This document shows positions 33,791-41,659 of a DNA stretch of 64,000 nt, piece by piece. A program made the position numbers and the translations under genes. This DNA comes from Microbacterium sp. CH12i (GTDB taxonomy: Bacteria > Actinomycetota > Actinomycetes > Actinomycetales > Microbacteriaceae), in assembly GCF_000685355.1 (NCBI RefSeq), contig NZ_JHET01000001.1, positions 62,001 to 126,000 on the forward strand, in the 5' to 3' direction. The notes beneath the pieces were generated by a model that had not been told where the DNA came from, did no database searches, and saw nothing but the letters and a program-made list of their open reading frames with translations. The stretch's first letter is position 1. Every line of letters begins with the position of its first letter.

Positions 33791-34933
33791 ATGGCTTTCG
33801 GTCGGTTACTCCCGGATGGCTCTGGCTTCCTTCGACTGACGCGAGCCGGGGCGCTGAGCACTCTTGAGCGTGTCGTGATGCTCGTGGTGATCGGCGGCGT
33901 CATCGCCGTCGACGTCTCCAGCCTCGTCCTCTCCTATAGCCCCAGCCTCTTCCAATCTGTTCTTAGCATCGCGACCTCGATCGTGTTCGCGCTGTACCTC
34001 TGGTCGCCCTGGGCGGCCACAATCTCGCTGGGAATCGTGTTCGCGGTGTCGTTCATCGCGGGTACGGAATCCGAGTCGATCTTCGCCGCTGCTGTGGCGG
34101 TCGGACTCGTCATGCGGTTGGGCCGAACTGCGCTCATCCTTTGCTACATCGGTGCCTTCCTGGTGGCGACCGCGATCGTCGCGTACGGCGACACCGACGC
34201 TCCAGTCACCGTCGGCGCTTACCTGATCATCGCGACAGTGGCGGGAGCAATCGGGCTCGCGCTCCGAATCGCCCTGGACAAGGGACGAAGGCTAGAGCAG
34301 GAGCTCGCGGAGCGAGCCGAGCACGAGCGTGAAGCGGTCCTCGCCGAGCGCCGTTGGATCGCCGGCGAATTGCACGACAGCATCGCGCATCACCTCACCG
34401 TCGTCGCGCTGCATGTTCAGATGCTCGATGATGCCGAACGCAGCCGTGACTCGCAGGAAGCGATTCGTGTCGCCGCGAAAACGGCGATGACGGATCTACG
34501 TTTCGTGATCGAACTCGCAGATGACGGGCCACGCTCGTCCGCAGTGCACTCTGGCGACCTCGCGACGGCGATCGACGAGGCCCGCAGCGAGATCGAGGCC
34601 GCCGGGCATCGGGTGCGCATCGAGGGAGCCCCGCGCGATGAGCGTATTCACCGTGCCGGCGAAATCATTCTTGCTCGCGTCATGCGCGAATCAACGACGA
34701 ACATTCTCAAATACGCAGGCGCAGGAGAAGTCAGCATCCGATTGGATGTCGATGACGAGTCACTGAAGTTGGAGATCTGCAGCCCGCTTTCAGAGACGCC
34801 CCGACGGGATCTGCCCTCCAGCCAGACTGGCGTGAATCGGATGGCAGAGCGCGTGCTCGGTGCCCACGGCGAGTTCAGTGCTGGCGCAGACGATGGCCAA
34901 TGGCGCGTGTCGGCACTGTTGCCGATCAAGTGA
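33791..34933 (+). CDS. Sensor histidine kinase (HisKA_3 type)
   Basis: A 380-residue kinase with about 5-6 transmembrane helices in residues 25-165, a short coiled linker, and the dimerisation motif GELHDSIAHHLTVVALH, with His195 as phospho-acceptor. The ATPase part has RESTTNILKYA (N-box) and GVNRMAERVLGAHG. The usual DxG loop is hard to see between them, so this part looks degenerate. It partners with the divergent LuxR-family regulator. The 227-base gap before it holds the CTAGAC element and promoter-like AT-rich stretches. Confidence 0.85.
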   Translation: MAFGRLLPDGSGFLRLTRAGALSTLERVVMLVVIGGVIAVDVSSLVLSYSPSLFQSVLSIATSIVFALYLWSPWAATISLGIVFAVSFIAGTESESIFAAAVAVGLVMRLGRTALILCYIGAFLVATAIVAYGDTDAPVTVGAYLIIATVAGAIGLALRIALDKGRRLEQELAERAEHEREAVLAERRWIAGELHDSIAHHLTVVALHVQMLDDAERSRDSQEAIRVAAKTAMTDLRFVIELADDGPRSSAVHSGDLATAIDEARSEIEAAGHRVRIEGAPRDERIHRAGEIILARVMRESTTNILKYAGAGEVSIRLDVDDESLKLEICSPLSETPRRDLPSSQTGVNRMAERVLGAHGEFSAGADDGQWRVSALLPIK

Positions 34934-34951
34934 AGTTGCCGATCAAGTGAA
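34918..34951. repeat. 17-bp tandem duplication over the kinase stop codon
   Basis: GTTGCCGATCAAGTGAA occurs twice head to tail; the first copy holds the last codons and stop of the kinase. A second, out-of-use stop is left behind. Confidence 0.7.
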
Positions 34952-34954
34952 GAT

Positions 34955-34970
34955 CTAGACAAAGGTCTAG
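34955..34970. promoter_or_regulatory. CTAGAC-AAAG-GTCTAG palindrome
   Basis: Perfect 6-bp arms with a 4-base spacer. There is no T-run, so a terminator is less likely than an operator. It shares sequence with the element at 33603-33618. From here to about 35165 (200 bases) no gene is seen. Confidence 0.45.
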
Positions 34971-35169
34971 GGTGTGCGGGACCTTCGGGCCTACTGGCAC
35001 GTACCGCGTATCCGTATCGTCAGAGGTACCCCAGATAGGCGTCCCCAGCGCCTTGGTTATAAAGCGTCCCCAGCGCTTTGATCGCGGGCGCGACTCTGAC
35101 GTTCTCGCGCTCGCGATCCTCGCTGTCCAGGCCCGTTCCTGCCATTCACATCCGGATGCTATGTTGACG

Positions 35170-35311
35170 CCTGATAGTGCCTAGGGTTCCGGGGTTTACG
35201 CCCGACTGGTCCGAGCGGCACCACGGTCTATCCCCACGGATGGCCGTCATCTGACAGGACAAAAGCCCGGAGGAGCCCGTTCGTCGCGCCCGCTGGCGAA
35301 CAGAAGGCTCC
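35170..35311 (+). ncRNA. ykkC-family riboswitch (guanidine-I type), with RBS-sequestering hairpin
   Basis: Core boxes of the ykkC class are present in order: CTAGGGTTCCG (35181-35191), CTGGTCCGAG (35206-35215), CCACGG (35234-35239) and GGACAAAAGCCCGG (35257-35270). Downstream, GGAGCC (35272-35277) plus GTTCG pair with CGAAC plus GGCTCC (35306-35311), right before the GTG start of the EamA gene, and mask its AGAAGG ribosome site. This suggests translational control. The guanidine-I subtype is favoured over ppGpp or PRPP subtypes on the boxes and the exporter context, but ligand class needs testing. Confidence 0.75.
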
Positions 35312-35312
35312 C

Positions 35313-36179
35313 GTGTCATTTCTTGCCCTTGTCCTGGTCTTCTCCGCAGCCGTCACGCACGCCACGTGGAACATCATTGCCCACGGAGTCAGCCGTGCCG
35401 GCATCCCATTTCTGTGGTGCGGTGCGGTGGCTGGCGCCGTCATCTGGGGTGCTGTCATCCCGTTCACCGGAGGGCTGCACGAAAGCGACCTGGCCGGGTT
35501 CTTCCTCGGTGTTGGCGTTTCGGGTGTGCTGCACGTCGCCTACATGCTGGTGCTGCAACACGGCTACCGCGTAGGAAACCTCTCCACGGTGTACGCAACC
35601 GCGCGTGGCAGCGGGCCGTTCCTGGCGGTGATCGCCGCGATCCTGCTGCTCGGGGAACGTCCGTCGGTGTGGGCACTGGTCGGGGTGCTGGCGATCATCG
35701 GCGGTGTCATCGCGCTCGGACTCGTCGACATGCCGCCGCGCGGTAACGGACGTCGCGGATGGGATCCATCGATCGTGTTCGGTCTGCTCACTGGCGTTGC
35801 CATCGCGACGTACACGATCTGGGACACACACGCCGTGCGCGAGTGGTCGCTTGCGCCGGTGCCGTACATGGTGGGCACCTGCCTCATGGAGATTTTCGTC
35901 TATTCGTTCATGCTTCGGCGTCGCTGGGGCGCGACGCTGGCATTCGCGAAGCTGGAGTGGCGCCGCATCCTGGTGTTCGGATTCCTCTCGCCGCTGTCCT
36001 ACATCCTCATCCTCATCGCGGTGACGATGGCGCCCGTCGCGCTCGTCGCGCCGCTGCGCGAAGTGAGCGTCGTACTGGTCAGCCTCTTCGGCGTCCTGGT
36101 TCTGAAAGAGTCGAAGCCGGGGTGGCGGCTGGGCGCATCGGGAATTGTGGTGGCCGGCATCATATTGCTCGCACTTTGA
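35313..36179 (+). CDS. EamA (DMT) family transporter under riboswitch control
   Basis: A 288-residue, ten-helix protein built of two EamA repeats, a fold of the drug/metabolite transporter superfamily. Blocks of note are VFSAAVTHATWNIIAHG in helix 1 and LREVSVVLVSLFGVLVLKE in the last EamA repeat. GTG at 35313 follows AGAAGG. The upstream ykkC-type riboswitch suggests export of guanidine or a related cation. EamA is a larger relative of the small multidrug exporters usually under this RNA. The phosphonate trio follows, 141 bases on. Confidence 0.8.
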   Translation: MSFLALVLVFSAAVTHATWNIIAHGVSRAGIPFLWCGAVAGAVIWGAVIPFTGGLHESDLAGFFLGVGVSGVLHVAYMLVLQHGYRVGNLSTVYATARGSGPFLAVIAAILLLGERPSVWALVGVLAIIGGVIALGLVDMPPRGNGRRGWDPSIVFGLLTGVAIATYTIWDTHAVREWSLAPVPYMVGTCLMEIFVYSFMLRRRWGATLAFAKLEWRRILVFGFLSPLSYILILIAVTMAPVALVAPLREVSVVLVSLFGVLVLKESKPGWRLGASGIVVAGIILLAL

Positions 36180-36199
36180 CGGGGAGTAGAGCATCTGTT

Positions 36200-36244
36200 G
36201 TTCACCCGGGCGAAGGGTCGGTGAACGGGAGGGAAACTCTCCCG
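36200..36244. promoter_or_regulatory. Two adjacent hairpins between the EamA gene and the phosphonate trio
   Basis: GTTCACC/GGTGAAC (36200-36226) is followed at once by CGGGAG-GGAAACT-CTCCCG (36226-36244). They may terminate the EamA transcript or regulate the next operon. Confidence 0.35.
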
Positions 36245-36320
36245 AGTTCGGCGCGGATGCCTTTCTGGCCGGTGTCAGAGTGGCAAGTGGATCCCCCTCG
36301 CTCACTCTCGAAAGGCCGTC

Positions 36321-37469
36321 ATGAAGACTCGATCGGTGACGGCCGTCGAGCTCGTCGTCGTCGGCTCGGGGATCGTCGGTCTGGGTGCCGCTTACGCCGG
36401 AATTCGTCGCGGTCTGCGCGTCGCTGTCGTCGATCGCACGGCAGAACCGGTCGGCGCGACAATCCGCAATTTTGGACACCTCTGCATCGGCGCACAGACG
36501 GGCCTTGCTCGCGAATTCGCCGACGCCTCGCGTGACATCTGGCTGCAACTCGCGACCGACGCCGGGTTCTGGGTGCGGGAGTCCGGCACGCTGATCGCCG
36601 CGCGCCACGAAGACGAGTTCGCCATCCTCGAGCGAGCATCGGAAGACGGCGACTTGCGAATGCTGGATGTCGACGAGCTGCTTCACCGTGCTCCGCTCCG
36701 ACGAGACGCGGTCATCGGCGGTGCAGTCATCGATTCTGATTTGCAGACGAATCCCCGTGAAGCATCGGGCGCGATCGTCAGACACCTCGCGTCCCTCGGT
36801 GTTGAATTCTTCTTCCGCACGGCCGTTACCGAGGTTGCTGCATCTCGAGTGCAGACGACGCGCGGTGCGATCGATGCTGGGCTCGTGGTTGTCGCTGTCA
36901 ATCACGACGTCGACCAGCTTTTGCCGGAGCTCGCAGAACGCGCCGGCGTCGTGCGCTGTGCGCTCGACATGATGCGGGTCGCCGCCCATGTTCCACGCCC
37001 GCTCGACGCGCCGCTGCTGACCGGGTGGTCGCTGCTGCGGTACGGCCGCTTCGGCGCGTTCGCCGAGACCGCTCGTCTTCGTGAACGGCTGCACACCGAG
37101 CGCCCCGACCTGGCCGCGCTCGACCTGAACCAGATGTACACCCAGCTACCGGACGGCTCGTTCATCATCGGCGACTCGCACTCTCGGGGTATCCAGCCGG
37201 GGCCATTCCAGCCCGAGTCGGCCTTCGAAGCTTTCCTTGATGAGGCGGCTTCTCTGTTCGACGTTGAGCGCTTCCGCGTGCTCGAGCGCTGGCAGGGCAT
37301 CTACGCTTCCGGGCCGAACGAGTTCCTTATCGAGGAGCCAGAGCCGGGGCTGCACGTGATCGCGGCGACGACGGGGATCGGCATGACGACGGGGCTGGGA
37401 CTCGCGGAACGCACACTTTCATCTGCATTTGACCGGGCATCGCAGCCCGCACAGGGAGGAACCCCATGA
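36321..37469 (+). CDS. TIGR03364-type FAD-dependent oxidoreductase (phosphonate catabolism)
   Basis: A 382-residue DAO-fold flavoenzyme. ELVVVGSGIVGLGAAYAG is the dinucleotide-binding start, and LPDGSFIIGDSHSRG and HVIAATTGIGMTTGLGLAE are late FAD contacts. The TIGR03364 group (proposed HpnW) sits in phosphonate degradation clusters and is thought to oxidise aminoethylphosphonate-type amines. Its stop overlaps the HAD start by four bases, and the gene set with the Zn dehydrogenase matches that cluster. Exact substrate is inference. Confidence 0.8.
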   Translation: MKTRSVTAVELVVVGSGIVGLGAAYAGIRRGLRVAVVDRTAEPVGATIRNFGHLCIGAQTGLAREFADASRDIWLQLATDAGFWVRESGTLIAARHEDEFAILERASEDGDLRMLDVDELLHRAPLRRDAVIGGAVIDSDLQTNPREASGAIVRHLASLGVEFFFRTAVTEVAASRVQTTRGAIDAGLVVVAVNHDVDQLLPELAERAGVVRCALDMMRVAAHVPRPLDAPLLTGWSLLRYGRFGAFAETARLRERLHTERPDLAALDLNQMYTQLPDGSFIIGDSHSRGIQPGPFQPESAFEAFLDEAASLFDVERFRVLERWQGIYASGPNEFLIEEPEPGLHVIAATTGIGMTTGLGLAERTLSSAFDRASQPAQGGTP

Positions 37470-38176
37470 CCAACATCGAACTCGTCGTCCTCGACATGGC
37501 AGGAACGACCGTCCGCGACGACGGCGTCGTCGAGCAGGCTTTCCAGCGTGCCGCAGAGCGCACCGGCGTCGCCGAACGGATGCCGTGGGATGAAGCCCTG
37601 GAGTACGTACGCGACACCATGGGCATGTCGAAGATCGATGTGTTCACGCACCTCTCCGGCGGAGATATTGCCAGAGCCGCCGCCGCCACCGCCGCGTTCG
37701 AGGGCGCATATTCCGAGATCGTCGCTGAGCATGGTGTGGCTGAAGTTCCCGGCGCGGCGGACGCCATCTCTAACTTGCGGGATGCAGGCCTCAAGGTCGT
37801 GCTGACCACCGGTTTTGCACCCGTCACTCGCGATGCGTTGCTTGACGGGCTCGGCTGGCGCGACCTCGTTGACCTCGCACTGTCGCCGGTGGACGCCGGC
37901 CGGGGGCGCCCCGCACCCGACCTGGTTCTCACGGCGCTGTTGCGCACCGGCACCTCGTCCGTGCGCGCGGTAGCTGTGTGCGGTGATACCAGTAGCGACG
38001 TCGAGAGTGGCCGTCGGGCTGGTGCGGGTTTCGTCGCCGGCGTCCTCAGCGGCGCACACGATCGAGCCACACTGATCGTTGCCGGCGCTGACATGGTGCT
38101 CGACGACGTCACTGCGCTGCACGCCGCACTCCGGGCGCGCACCCTGCTGGACGCAGCTTTCGCCGGAACGTCCTGA
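37466..38176 (+). CDS. Phosphonatase-like HAD hydrolase (TIGR03351 type)
   Basis: A 236-residue HAD protein. The nucleophile motif is LVVLDMAGTTVRD (Asp and the following acid), then motif II VLTTGF and late CGDTSSDVESGRRAG acids. It is close to phosphonoacetaldehyde hydrolase, which breaks the C-P bond, but lies in the phosphonatase-like clade (TIGR03351) whose substrate is unsettled. ATGA overlap with the FAD enzyme, one base to the Zn dehydrogenase. Confidence 0.8.
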   Translation: MTNIELVVLDMAGTTVRDDGVVEQAFQRAAERTGVAERMPWDEALEYVRDTMGMSKIDVFTHLSGGDIARAAAATAAFEGAYSEIVAEHGVAEVPGAADAISNLRDAGLKVVLTTGFAPVTRDALLDGLGWRDLVDLALSPVDAGRGRPAPDLVLTALLRTGTSSVRAVAVCGDTSSDVESGRRAGAGFVAGVLSGAHDRATLIVAGADMVLDDVTALHAALRARTLLDAAFAGTS

Positions 38177-38177
38177 C

Positions 38178-39266
38178 ATGCGTACCCTGCTGCCGCATGA
38201 AGAGCGCCACGATGTGACGCTGCGCCCGTCGGCGGTCGCGAAGGTCTGGCTCGGCGTAGGCCAGCCGCACGAGACTGTTGCCGTGCCAGGTGTGGCGCTC
38301 AGTGGTGGCGACGTGCTGGTCGCGATCGAGCTGTCGACCGTGTGCGGCTCTGACGTGCACACGGTGCAGGGCCACCGGTCCGCACCGACACCGCTGGTGC
38401 TCGGGCACGAGAGCGTGGGCCGTGTCATCGCTATCGGCGACGACGGTGCAGTGACCGCGGACGGCACTGTCCTGCACATCGGCGACCGCGTCGTGTGGTC
38501 GGTCACCGTGTCATGTGGCACGTGCGATCGCTGCGTTGCGGGCTTCACACAGAAGTGCCGGTCACTGGCGAAATACGGTCATGAGCGCATCGGACCCCGA
38601 TGGGAACTCACCGGCGGATTCGCCACGCACGTGCATCTACGCGCAGGCACCGCGATCGTGCGGGTGCCAGAGGCGTTGCCCGCCGCAGTACTCGCACCGG
38701 CGTCGTGCGCAACGGCCACGGCCTGGGCCGCCGTCACCCGCGGTTCGGCGGGACGCAGCCTGGAAGGCATCCGGGTGCTGGTCTACGGCGCGGGGCTGGT
38801 CGGGCTTTCCGCCGCCGCGATCGCAGCGGACGACGGTGCCGAGGTGACGATCGTTGACCCTTCGGCCGCGCGACGCACTTTCGCAGAGCGATTCGGAGCG
38901 ACTGCGCTGATGGAATCAGCAGGGCCGGCGGACCTCGTCATCGAAGCATCCGGCCACGCGGTAGCTGAGTCGATCGCAGCGGCCGGCATCGGCGGAACCG
39001 TCGTCCTGGTCGGTAGTGTCTTCCCCGCTGATCCGGTGCTGCTCGATGCGGAAAGTCTGGTGCGGCGACTGGTCACGGTGACCGGGGTGCACAACTACAC
39101 CGGGCGTGACCTCGCTGCAGCCGTCGCTTTCCTCGCCGGTCGCGGGCGTGCCTTCCCGTTCACCGACGTCGTCGGTGCGGTGCATCCGTTGGATGACGTG
39201 GATGCTGCGCTCATCGCGGCATCCGCACCAGGCGCGCCGCTGCGCGTCGCCCTCAACCCGCGCTGA
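38178..39266 (+). CDS. Zn-dependent alcohol dehydrogenase associated with phosphonate catabolism (TIGR03366 type)
   Basis: A 362-residue medium-chain dehydrogenase. CGSDVHTVQG has the catalytic Zn Cys, GHESVGRV the GHE motif, and CGTCDRCVAGFTQKC the structural-zinc cysteines. LVYGAGLVGLSAAAIAAD is the NAD(P) site. It matches the proposed HpnZ group found with HpnW and the phosphonatase-like HAD. The ATG at 38178 is preceded directly by the HAD stop; longer starts lie inside that gene. It overlaps the convergent membrane gene by 14 bases. Confidence 0.8.
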   Translation: MRTLLPHEERHDVTLRPSAVAKVWLGVGQPHETVAVPGVALSGGDVLVAIELSTVCGSDVHTVQGHRSAPTPLVLGHESVGRVIAIGDDGAVTADGTVLHIGDRVVWSVTVSCGTCDRCVAGFTQKCRSLAKYGHERIGPRWELTGGFATHVHLRAGTAIVRVPEALPAAVLAPASCATATAWAAVTRGSAGRSLEGIRVLVYGAGLVGLSAAAIAADDGAEVTIVDPSAARRTFAERFGATALMESAGPADLVIEASGHAVAESIAAAGIGGTVVLVGSVFPADPVLLDAESLVRRLVTVTGVHNYTGRDLAAAVAFLAGRGRAFPFTDVVGAVHPLDDVDAALIAASAPGAPLRVALNPR

Positions 39267-39915
39267 ATCTGTCGCGCAAGCCGTCGGTTGACTCGTCTCG
39301 AGTGAGGAGGGGGACGAGTCGCGCGGCGGCGAGCAGTGCAGCCGTCGGGACTGTCGCCAGCGCGAGACCGGGTTGCACGATACTGGCCGCGACTAAGAGT
39401 GCCCCGCCGGTAAGCCACAGCAAATAGGCGGCACCTCCTCGCAGCGGCGGTGCGGATGCTGCGAGGGCCGCGCCCGCGAGAGCGAGAAGTGCGCTGATGC
39501 CCACAGCGATCAGCCAGACGCCCGGCCACGTTTCGCCATCCGGCAGCGGATCCGTGCGGGCGAGCGTCACCGAGCTCAGCCAGCCGAGTGACCACAGCAG
39601 CGGTGCGAACGCGAGGACTGTAAGAGCGCGGCGCCGAGTGCGCTCCAACCTCGCGCCCAGCACCACGAACACACCGATCAGCAGCGACAGACCAGAACCG
39701 AAGAGCAGGGCGAGGCCAGGGAAGAGGTAGCCGATACCATCGGTGCACATCCAGGATCCGGTGGCTTCTCCCATCGTGCCGAACGAGCATCCGACGTGCA
39801 GTTGCTCGCGAAGCATCCCGACGGCTTGGACCGACAAGATCAACGCCAGAATGCCGCCACCGACCAGGATGAGCACCCGCGCGGTGCGTGAGGGCTTGGA
39901 ATCGGCGATCATCAT
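39253..39915 (-). CDS. Hypothetical membrane protein (220 aa)
   Basis: Five to six hydrophobic helices, among them VLILVGGGILALILSVQAVG at the N-terminus and LFPGLALLFGSGLSLLIGVF. Two Cys near residues 43 and 57 in the first loop (HVGCSF, WMCTDG) could form a disulfide outside. Not recognised. It lies 10 bases downstream of the yidC stop on the same strand and may belong to that unit. Confidence 0.6.
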   Translation of the reverse strand: MMIADSKPSRTARVLILVGGGILALILSVQAVGMLREQLHVGCSFGTMGEATGSWMCTDGIGYLFPGLALLFGSGLSLLIGVFVVLGARLERTRRRALTVLAFAPLLWSLGWLSSVTLARTDPLPDGETWPGVWLIAVGISALLALAGAALAASAPPLRGGAAYLLWLTGGALLVAASIVQPGLALATVPTAALLAAARLVPLLTRDESTDGLRDRFSAG

Positions 39916-39925
39916 GCCACCGAAC

Positions 39926-40677
39926 CTATCGCGCGTTGGCGATCGGAAGCGGGTACCGGCGACGCAGGACCACGCGTTGCGCCAGCGTCCAGGTCACGGT
40001 GACCGTGAGATACAGCCCGGCAGCGAGCGGCACGAATACGGCGAACACCGCGGTCAGATAGTGCAGTGCGCTCATGATGCGGAGCATCCCTGGCGACGAC
40101 ATGGGGGAGTCTTCAACAGGGGTGGGGCGGAAGACGCGCCGCGTGACCTCGGCGATCACGATCATGATGACAATCAGTGCGCCGTACACGGCGAGCGTCG
40201 GAAGCGAGAACGGCCCGATGGTCAGCATGTTGACGAGGCTCGTGCCGAGTGAGGCGCCGAACAGGTTGTGAGTCAGCAGGTCGTTCGGGTGCCCGGCGAT
40301 GTCGGTGCGCAGGAACAGCGAGTAAAGGATGCCGACGACCGGAGCCTGCAGCAGTACGGGTAGACATCCAGCGAAGGGCGAGGTGTTCTCGTCCTTGTAG
40401 AGCTGCATGGTCTCGCGCTGCAGCGTTCGGGGTTCTTCTTGTGCCTGCGTTGGATTTCGCGCAGTTTGGGCGCGAGCCGGGCGCGGGTCTGCTCGGCTTT
40501 CGCCTGCGAGACGCCGACGGGGATGAGTAGGGCGCGAACGATGAGGGTGACGAGGATGACGGCCGCGGCGGCAGCAGCAGATCCAGCGAGCGGCTGGAGC
40601 AGATCGGCGAGTCCCGTGAGCGCGCCGTAGGCGGCGTCGAGGATCGCCGCGATCGGCGGGAAGGCATAAATGTCCAA
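39926..40677 (-). CDS. YidC/Oxa1 family membrane insertase (one-base frame break)
   Basis: A 250-residue insertase, of the short actinobacterial type. The first part, ILDAAYGALTGLADLLQP to RRHKKNPER, is in one frame; the second starts LQRETMQLYKDE and includes PVLLQAPVVGILYSLFLR. The break at about 40423 is cured by one added base. YidC helps membrane proteins insert and fold. A neighbouring DUF6412 gene marks this as the second, non-rpmH-linked YidC, so loss would be tolerable, but the error pattern here suggests it is intact. Confidence 0.75.
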
Positions 40678-40688
40678 GGAAAGTCCGT

Positions 40689-41015
40689 TCAGAGTGTGGC
40701 GGGAAGGTCGGCGAAGAGCCGCGTTCCCGTCACGAACGGACGGTTACACGGCGCGCACGACTCCCGGCGCCTGGGACGGGGGTGGCCGCTGGCTCCCGGA
40801 TCACTCTGCGAGAGCAGGACGGATCTGCCGATGGCGCGCCGCGGATGCGGGGCACTGCTGCTGCCTGCCGGCAGGGTGCTCAACACGATCGTCAGCGTGA
40901 GGAGCGCGACGGCGACGATCGCGATGGCGACGCCGAAGGACATCACATCCGGCACAGAGACGAGGCCGAGCGCGGCGAGGAGAATGCTCAGCATCTGCTC
41001 AAACCACTCACTCAC
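40689..41015 (-). CDS. DUF6412 family protein
   Basis: A 108-residue protein with two N-terminal helices (MLSILLAALGLVSVP and VAIAIVAVALLTLTIVLSTL) and a basic Pro/Arg-rich tail. It matches DUF6412 by layout and by its place just upstream of yidC. Function unknown. The C-terminal RESCAPCNRPFV segment has a Cys-x2-Cys pair. Confidence 0.65.
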   Translation of the reverse strand: MSEWFEQMLSILLAALGLVSVPDVMSFGVAIAIVAVALLTLTIVLSTLPAGSSSAPHPRRAIGRSVLLSQSDPGASGHPRPRRRESCAPCNRPFVTGTRLFADLPATL

Positions 41016-41127
41016 ACGATCTCCCGTCCTGCTGCGAGTCTAGTGCCGCTGATTCTGAGCGCTCACTGTCTTCGCATAGGGTGAAGACGCGCGGGGGACT
41101 CATCGTGCATCGTCCACGAGGAGAAAC

Positions 41128-41580
41128 ATGTCCAAGAACTTTCTGGTGCTCGCTGCCGTCACCGCCGTTGTCATCGTGGGCCTCACTGCCTGCAGTCCTG
41201 CTGTGCAGCCCGAGCCTCCCGCGCCGGTCGAGACGGAGGCCGCGCCGGTGGAAGATACGAGCGATGCCACGAGCTCTGGCGCCGAGATGCTCAGCGTGCA
41301 GGAATCGTGCGAGCTCTTCAATAGCACCTGGGCGGACTACGGCGACGTCGATCCTGAAGACCCCGACGGATATGGATATATGGACATCGGTCTCGCGCTG
41401 GAGCCGGTGCTTCCGACCATCCCGGAGGAGACCTACGGGATGTTCACCGTGTTGCGGGCCGCCGCGTACGAGGCCAGCATCGACGGCGTCATGTCGGAGG
41501 AAACGCAGGGCCTCATGACCACGTGGGTGCTGGATGCGAGCGGGGCGTGCACCGATGCAGGAGTCACGCTGCAACTGTGA
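41128..41580 (+). CDS. Hypothetical lipoprotein
   Basis: A 150-residue secreted protein. The signal SKNFLVLAAVTAVVIVGLTAC ends in the lipobox LTAC, followed by a Pro/Glu/Thr-rich linker and a C-terminal domain with two Cys (QESCELF..., SGACTDAG). No family is recognised. Start ATG at 41128 follows GAGGAGAAAC. It sits alone between DUF6412 and the nitronate monooxygenase. Confidence 0.65.
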   Translation: MSKNFLVLAAVTAVVIVGLTACSPAVQPEPPAPVETEAAPVEDTSDATSSGAEMLSVQESCELFNSTWADYGDVDPEDPDGYGYMDIGLALEPVLPTIPEETYGMFTVLRAAAYEASIDGVMSEETQGLMTTWVLDASGACTDAGVTLQL

Positions 41581-41659
41581 CGGCAGTGTGATGACGGCCG
41601 ATAAGTGATCGTCGTCACAGATGAGAACGCATGCGGATGCCGGGCGTAGCCTCGGAAGT

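Noticed and set aside
34955..34970. Terminator after the histidine kinase
   Set aside because: The 6-bp stem is followed by GGTGTGCGG, not a T-run, and a sister sequence lies before the regulator, so an operator is preferred.
35316..37094. Open reverse frame of about 590 codons
   Set aside because: Shadow of the EamA and FAD oxidoreductase genes; composition is Arg/Asp/Gln-rich and unlike a protein.
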